9,589 nt of DNA from assembly GCA_955652585.1 (NCBI GenBank), contig CATPBF010000036.1, positions 1 through 9,589 of the forward strand, given 5' to 3'. Numbering within the stretch: the stretch's first letter is position 1; every line of letters starts with the position of its first letter. The position numbers and the translations under genes are program-made. Of the stretch, positions 7,030 to 9,589 are shown piece by piece. The notes below the pieces were generated by a model, which worked only from the letters and a program-made list of their open reading frames with translations, was not told where the DNA came from and did not search any database. The stretch is from Candidatus Dormiibacterota bacterium (lineage in GTDB: Bacteria > Chloroflexota > Dormibacteria > Dormibacterales > Dormibacteraceae).

Positions 7030-7882
7030 CAGCGTGGTATGAGGAACGGACCAGAGGACCGGCTTCGACGTGGCCGAAGCCCATGGCCATCGCCTTCTGC
7101 TTCAGCTCGACAAATTCTTCGGGCCGGTAGTAGCGCACGACCTCGGCATGCTTCTTGCTCGGCCGCAGGTACTGGCCGACAGTCAGGACGTCGATGTTGT
7201 GCGCGCGCATATTGCGAAACACCTCGAGCAGCTCTTCTTCGGTTTCGCCAAGGCCGACCATCAGTCCCGACTTGCTGACCATGTGCGGCGCCAGCATCTT
7301 CACGTGTCGGAGCAGCGCCAGGCTGTTCGCGTACACCGCCTTGGGCCGGATCCGCGAGTAGAGACGAGGCACGGTCTCGGTGTTGTGGTTGAAGATGTCG
7401 GGGCCCGCGTCGACGACAGTCCGCACAGCTTCGAAGTCACCCTGGAAGTCTGGGGTCAGCACCTCGATCGTGGTGCCGGGGCTGCGCCGTCGGATGGCCC
7501 GAATCGTGCGCGCAAAGATGCCGGCGCCACCGTCGCGCAGATCGTCGCGATCGACCGAGGTTATGACCGCGTGGCGAAGCCCGAGCTCGGCCACGGATTC
7601 GGCGACGCGAAGGGGCTCGCCGAGGTCCAGCTCCGAAGGCCGCCCCGAGGTGACGGCGCAGAATCGGCACGCTCGCGTGCACACGTCGCCAAGGATCATG
7701 AACGTGGCAGTGCGCCGGTTCCAGCAGTCGAAGATGTTCGGGCAGCGCGCCTCTTCGCACACGGTGTGCAGCCGGCTTCCGCGCACGATCTGCTTGAGAT
7801 CCTTGAAATTCTCGCCCTCGGTCACGCGCACGCGGATCCACGATGGGATCGGCTGCGTCGTGAGCCGGGAGGATTCGCTCAC
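6989..7882 (-). CDS. lipA: Lipoyl synthase
   Basis: LipA is a radical-SAM enzyme that inserts two sulfur atoms into the octanoyl group attached to E2/GcvH to complete lipoate. From the chosen start the protein is 297 residues, normal for the family. The auxiliary cluster motif CEEARCPNIFDC gives Cys42, Cys47 and Cys53 (CX4CX5C). The radical-SAM motif CTRACRFC gives Cys68, Cys72 and Cys75 (CX3CX2C). The C-terminal RSSYHADE contains the serine that ligands the auxiliary cluster. The GTG start at 7882-7880 overlaps the E2 stop as GTGA, typical of translational coupling, and gives MSESSRLTTQPIPSWIR. An in-frame extension into E2 to 7987 is rejected because it is low-complexity Arg-rich sequence over a real coding region. 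The 3' end overlaps lipB by 41 nt. Confidence 0.96.
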   Translation of the reverse strand: MSESSRLTTQPIPSWIRVRVTEGENFKDLKQIVRGSRLHTVCEEARCPNIFDCWNRRTATFMILGDVCTRACRFCAVTSGRPSELDLGEPLRVAESVAELGLRHAVITSVDRDDLRDGGAGIFARTIRAIRRRSPGTTIEVLTPDFQGDFEAVRTVVDAGPDIFNHNTETVPRLYSRIRPKAVYANSLALLRHVKMLAPHMVSKSGLMVGLGETEEELLEVFRNMRAHNIDVLTVGQYLRPSKKHAEVVRYYRPEEFVELKQKAMAMGFGHVEAGPLVRSSYHADEQVPARKSLLAG

Positions 7883-9168
7883 AGACGGATGCTCGCGGCG
7901 GTCCATTCCTCGAGTGCTTTCTTGATGAAGCCGAGGAACTGGCCGGCCATCATCCCGTCGACGATCCGATGGTCGAAGCTCAGGCACATGTTCATCATGT
8001 TGCGCACCGTGATGCCGTCGCCGATGACGACCGGGCGGCGGACGATCGACTCGGTGGTGAGGATCGCGGCCTGCGGCTGATTGATGATCGGCTGGCTGGC
8101 CACCGACCCGGTCGAGCCCGTGTTGTTGAGTGTGATGGTGCCGCCGTGGACGTCGTCGGGTTTGAGCTGCTTGTTGCGCGCGCGTTCGACCAGGTCGTTG
8201 ATCGACCGCACGAGGTCGGTGAAGCCGCGCTGGTCGGCGTCTTTGAGCACGGGGACAATGAGCCCGTCGGGAATCGAAACTGCGATGCCCATGTTGATGT
8301 ATCGCTTCACGATCACGCCCTCATCGCTCCACGTGGAGTTGAGCCACGGGTATTGCTTGATCGCCTCACACACGATCTGAACCACGAAGGGGATATAGGT
8401 CAAGGCGACGCCATGGCGAGCCTTGAAGCCGTCTTTCTCCGACTCGCGGTAGCGAACGAGGTTGGTGACGTCGACCTCCTGCAGGGTCCACGCGTGCGGC
8501 GAGGTCGCCAGGCTGCGGACCATGTGCTCGGCGATCGAGCGCCGCATGACGCTGAGCTTGACGAGCTCCTCGCGCTTGCCATCGATAGGGGTGGGCGCAG
8601 GCGCGGCCGGAGCCTTTTGCGGCGCCGGCGCCGCGGGCGCCGTTGCCGCGGCCTGGCCGCTGCCCACCACCGCAAGCACGTCGTCGCGCGTCACCCGTCC
8701 GCCTAGGCCGCTGCCGCGGAGGGTCGCCGGGTCGAGGCCGTGCTCAGCGGCGAGCTTCCTGACCGCTGGGGACAGCTTCGCGCGGCCGTCGCCGCCGCCC
8801 ACGGTCGTGACCTCCGGCGCCGGGCCAGGAGCATCTGAAGCCTCTCGCGTCTGCGGCGCGGCGACTGCGGCGGCAGCAGCGGTTTGCGGCTGCGGTTTGG
8901 TTGCCTGCGCGCCTGGAGAGGCAGTGTCGGCAACCTCGATCTGCGCGAGCACGGCGCCAACCTGCACGGTCTCTCCCTGTGCGGCCGTGATCTTGACCAG
9001 CTTGCCCTCGAAGGGCGAGGGGATCTCGGCGTTGACCTTGTCCGTGACCACCTCGACCAGCGGCTCGTCACGCTTGACGAAGTCGCCCTCGTTCTTCAGC
9101 CAATGGTCGACCGTGCCTTCGGTGACCGACTCACCGAGTTGGGGCATCTTGATCTGGGCCAGGCCCAT
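7879..9168 (-). CDS. 2-oxo acid dehydrogenase E2 (dihydrolipoamide acyltransferase)
   Basis: This 429-residue E2 core subunit transfers the acyl group from its lipoyl arm to CoA. Domain order is lipoyl domain (1-80, MPQLGESVTEG and VVTDKVNAE with lipoyl Lys44), a long Ala/Pro/Gln-rich linker (about 82-128), and the peripheral-subunit binding domain (KLSPAVRKLAAEHG to DDVLAVV, about 131-168). A second Ala/Pro linker (about 170-196) leads to the acyltransferase domain (200-429), with TLQEVDVTNLV (228-238), the NNTGSTGS loop (348-355) and the catalytic FDHRIVDGMMAGQF (His400, Asp404). Only one lipoyl domain is present. The acyl specificity (pyruvate, branched-chain or 2-oxoglutarate) cannot be assigned securely. 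No E1 or E3 gene is in the window. It heads an operon with lipA and lipB, which modify it. ATG 9168-9166 is the start, with a weak ribosome binding site. Confidence 0.94.
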   Translation of the reverse strand: MGLAQIKMPQLGESVTEGTVDHWLKNEGDFVKRDEPLVEVVTDKVNAEIPSPFEGKLVKITAAQGETVQVGAVLAQIEVADTASPGAQATKPQPQTAAAAAVAAPQTREASDAPGPAPEVTTVGGGDGRAKLSPAVRKLAAEHGLDPATLRGSGLGGRVTRDDVLAVVGSGQAAATAPAAPAPQKAPAAPAPTPIDGKREELVKLSVMRRSIAEHMVRSLATSPHAWTLQEVDVTNLVRYRESEKDGFKARHGVALTYIPFVVQIVCEAIKQYPWLNSTWSDEGVIVKRYINMGIAVSIPDGLIVPVLKDADQRGFTDLVRSINDLVERARNKQLKPDDVHGGTITLNNTGSTGSVASQPIINQPQAAILTTESIVRRPVVIGDGITVRNMMNMCLSFDHRIVDGMMAGQFLGFIKKALEEWTAASIRL

Positions 9169-9254
9169 GCCGGCTAGTGTACCGGCGGGTCGTAATTCTC
9201 ACCTCGCGCCCGATTACAAGCAGCAGGCACGACGTTCCCTCAATGGAGGTGTAA
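9169..9254. promoter_or_regulatory. Divergent intergenic region between E2 and the DUF5679-like gene
   Basis: These 86 bp separate two divergent starts and must hold promoters for the five-gene E2 operon and for the plus-strand gene. AT-richer patches occur at 9191-9197 (GTAATTC) and 9214-9219 (GATTAC). I cannot place convincing -35/-10 pairs on either strand. Confidence 0.35.
9245..9250 (+). promoter_or_regulatory. Ribosome binding site of the right-edge gene
   Basis: GGAGGT is a near-perfect Shine-Dalgarno sequence 4 nt before the GTG at 9255. The ATG at 9243 overlaps it and would encode only three residues before a stop, so GTG 9255 is the start. Confidence 0.65.
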
Positions 9255-9589
9255 GTGGATACGACGACCGGTTTCTTGTTGGGGGTGTTCATCCTGGTGG
9301 TGCTCATCACCCTGTTCGCGCTCTTTTTTCGTTTGGAGGATCTTGAGTCGCGCCTCGCCGAGGTTCCGGAGCCCAATGACGGCAGCCAACCACTGGCGGT
9401 GACTTGGCTGGTGGAGGCCTACTGCATGAAGGACAGGAAACGGGTCGAGATGGTCAACCCACATCCAATCACGATGGTGAACGGAAGGCCTGCCATGGCT
9501 GGCGTCTGCCCTCATTGCGGCACCAAGATCTACAAGATCAGCAAGTCGTACGGCATGGTCCAAGCGATATTCCGCGTGCGGGACGAGCG
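9255..9589 (+). CDS. Membrane-anchored DUF5679-like zinc-ribbon protein (partial)
   Basis: The frame is open from GTG 9255 to the window edge (111 full codons), so the C-terminus is missing. Residues 6-25 (GFLLGVFILVVLITLFALFF) form one transmembrane helix. A charged linker (RLEDLESRLAEVPEPNDG) follows. The rest, from about residue 48, resembles the small DUF5679 zinc-ribbon domain: AYCMKDRKRVEM, then ITMVNGRPAMAG, then VCPHCGTKIYKI. DUF5679 proteins normally have a CxxC in the first half; here the second position is Asp (CMKD), leaving three cysteines plus a possible Asp ligand. Family assignment is from memory of the NGRPA...G.CP.CGTK pattern. Its function is unknown; the helix would tether the ribbon to the membrane. 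It diverges from the E2 operon. Confidence 0.72.
   Translation, partial: MDTTTGFLLGVFILVVLITLFALFFRLEDLESRLAEVPEPNDGSQPLAVTWLVEAYCMKDRKRVEMVNPHPITMVNGRPAMAGVCPHCGTKIYKISKSYGMVQAIFRVRDE

Noticed and set aside
7883..7987. N-terminal extension of lipA to an ATG at 7987
   Set aside because: The extra 35 codons overlap the catalytic E2 C-terminus in another frame and read as Arg-rich low-complexity sequence. GTG 7882 overlapping the E2 stop gives a normal LipA N-terminus.
7070..8080. Plus-strand open frame of 336 codons over lipA and E2
   Set aside because: It is the antisense shadow of lipA (intact cluster motifs) and the E2 C-terminus, with no RBS or recognisable domain.
8462..9346. Plus-strand Ala/Ser-rich open frame of 294 codons
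   Set aside because: It is antisense to the E2 lipoyl domain and Ala/Pro linkers, whose codon composition produces the apparent low-complexity protein. It also runs through the E2 promoter region in a different frame from the real DUF5679-like gene.

Overview
This is a GC-rich (by eye roughly mid-60s %) bacterial chromosomal window with ordinary housekeeping and metabolic genes, frequent GTG/TTG starts, tight gene packing and no mobile elements, CRISPR arrays or rRNA. The mix of an F420-type luciferase-like oxidoreductase, a DUF5679-type zinc-ribbon protein and a lipoylation cluster behind a 2-oxo acid dehydrogenase E2 suggests a soil-type lineage near Chloroflexota/Dormibacterota or Actinomycetota. 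That placement is inference.

Layout. 1-81 (-): N-terminus of a secreted or membrane protein cut by the window edge. 206-282 (+): tRNA-Phe(GAA) with encoded CCA. 261-977 (-): YwaF/TIGR02206-type membrane protein whose 3' end runs antisense into the tRNA. 1045-1686 (+): FrnE-like DsbA-family oxidoreductase with an in-frame TGA exactly at the first cysteine of its CPWC active site, so a probable selenoprotein (UPWC). 1683-2228 (-): unrecognised five-helix membrane protein. 2283-3224 (+) and 3237-4832 (+): F420-type LLM oxidoreductase followed 12 bp later by malate synthase A. 4843-5148 and 5293-5589 (both -): two small paralogous proteins of no family I recognise. 5576-6277 (-): DedA-family membrane protein. 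6310-7029 (-): lipB. 6989-7882 (-): lipA. 7879-9168 (-): 2-oxo acid dehydrogenase E2. 9255-9589 (+): membrane-anchored DUF5679-like protein, cut by the right edge.

How the genes work together. The minus-strand block E2-lipA-lipB-dedA-small protein B is compact, with overlaps or short gaps. LipB and LipA make the lipoyl group, and the E2 lipoyl domain (Lys44) is a direct acceptor, so the operon builds and modifies the same enzyme. Malate synthase is the second glyoxylate-shunt enzyme; isocitrate lyase is not in the window.

The most interesting item is the candidate selenoprotein at 1045-1686. A conventional annotation would start at the GTG at 1150 and lose the first 35 codons, including the active site. 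The frame is open from an RBS-preceded ATG at 1045 except for one TGA, which falls at the catalytic Cys position. A symmetric imperfect stem-loop with a G-starting apical loop begins 3 nt after the TGA, with the loop 16 nt after it, as expected for a bacterial SECIS.
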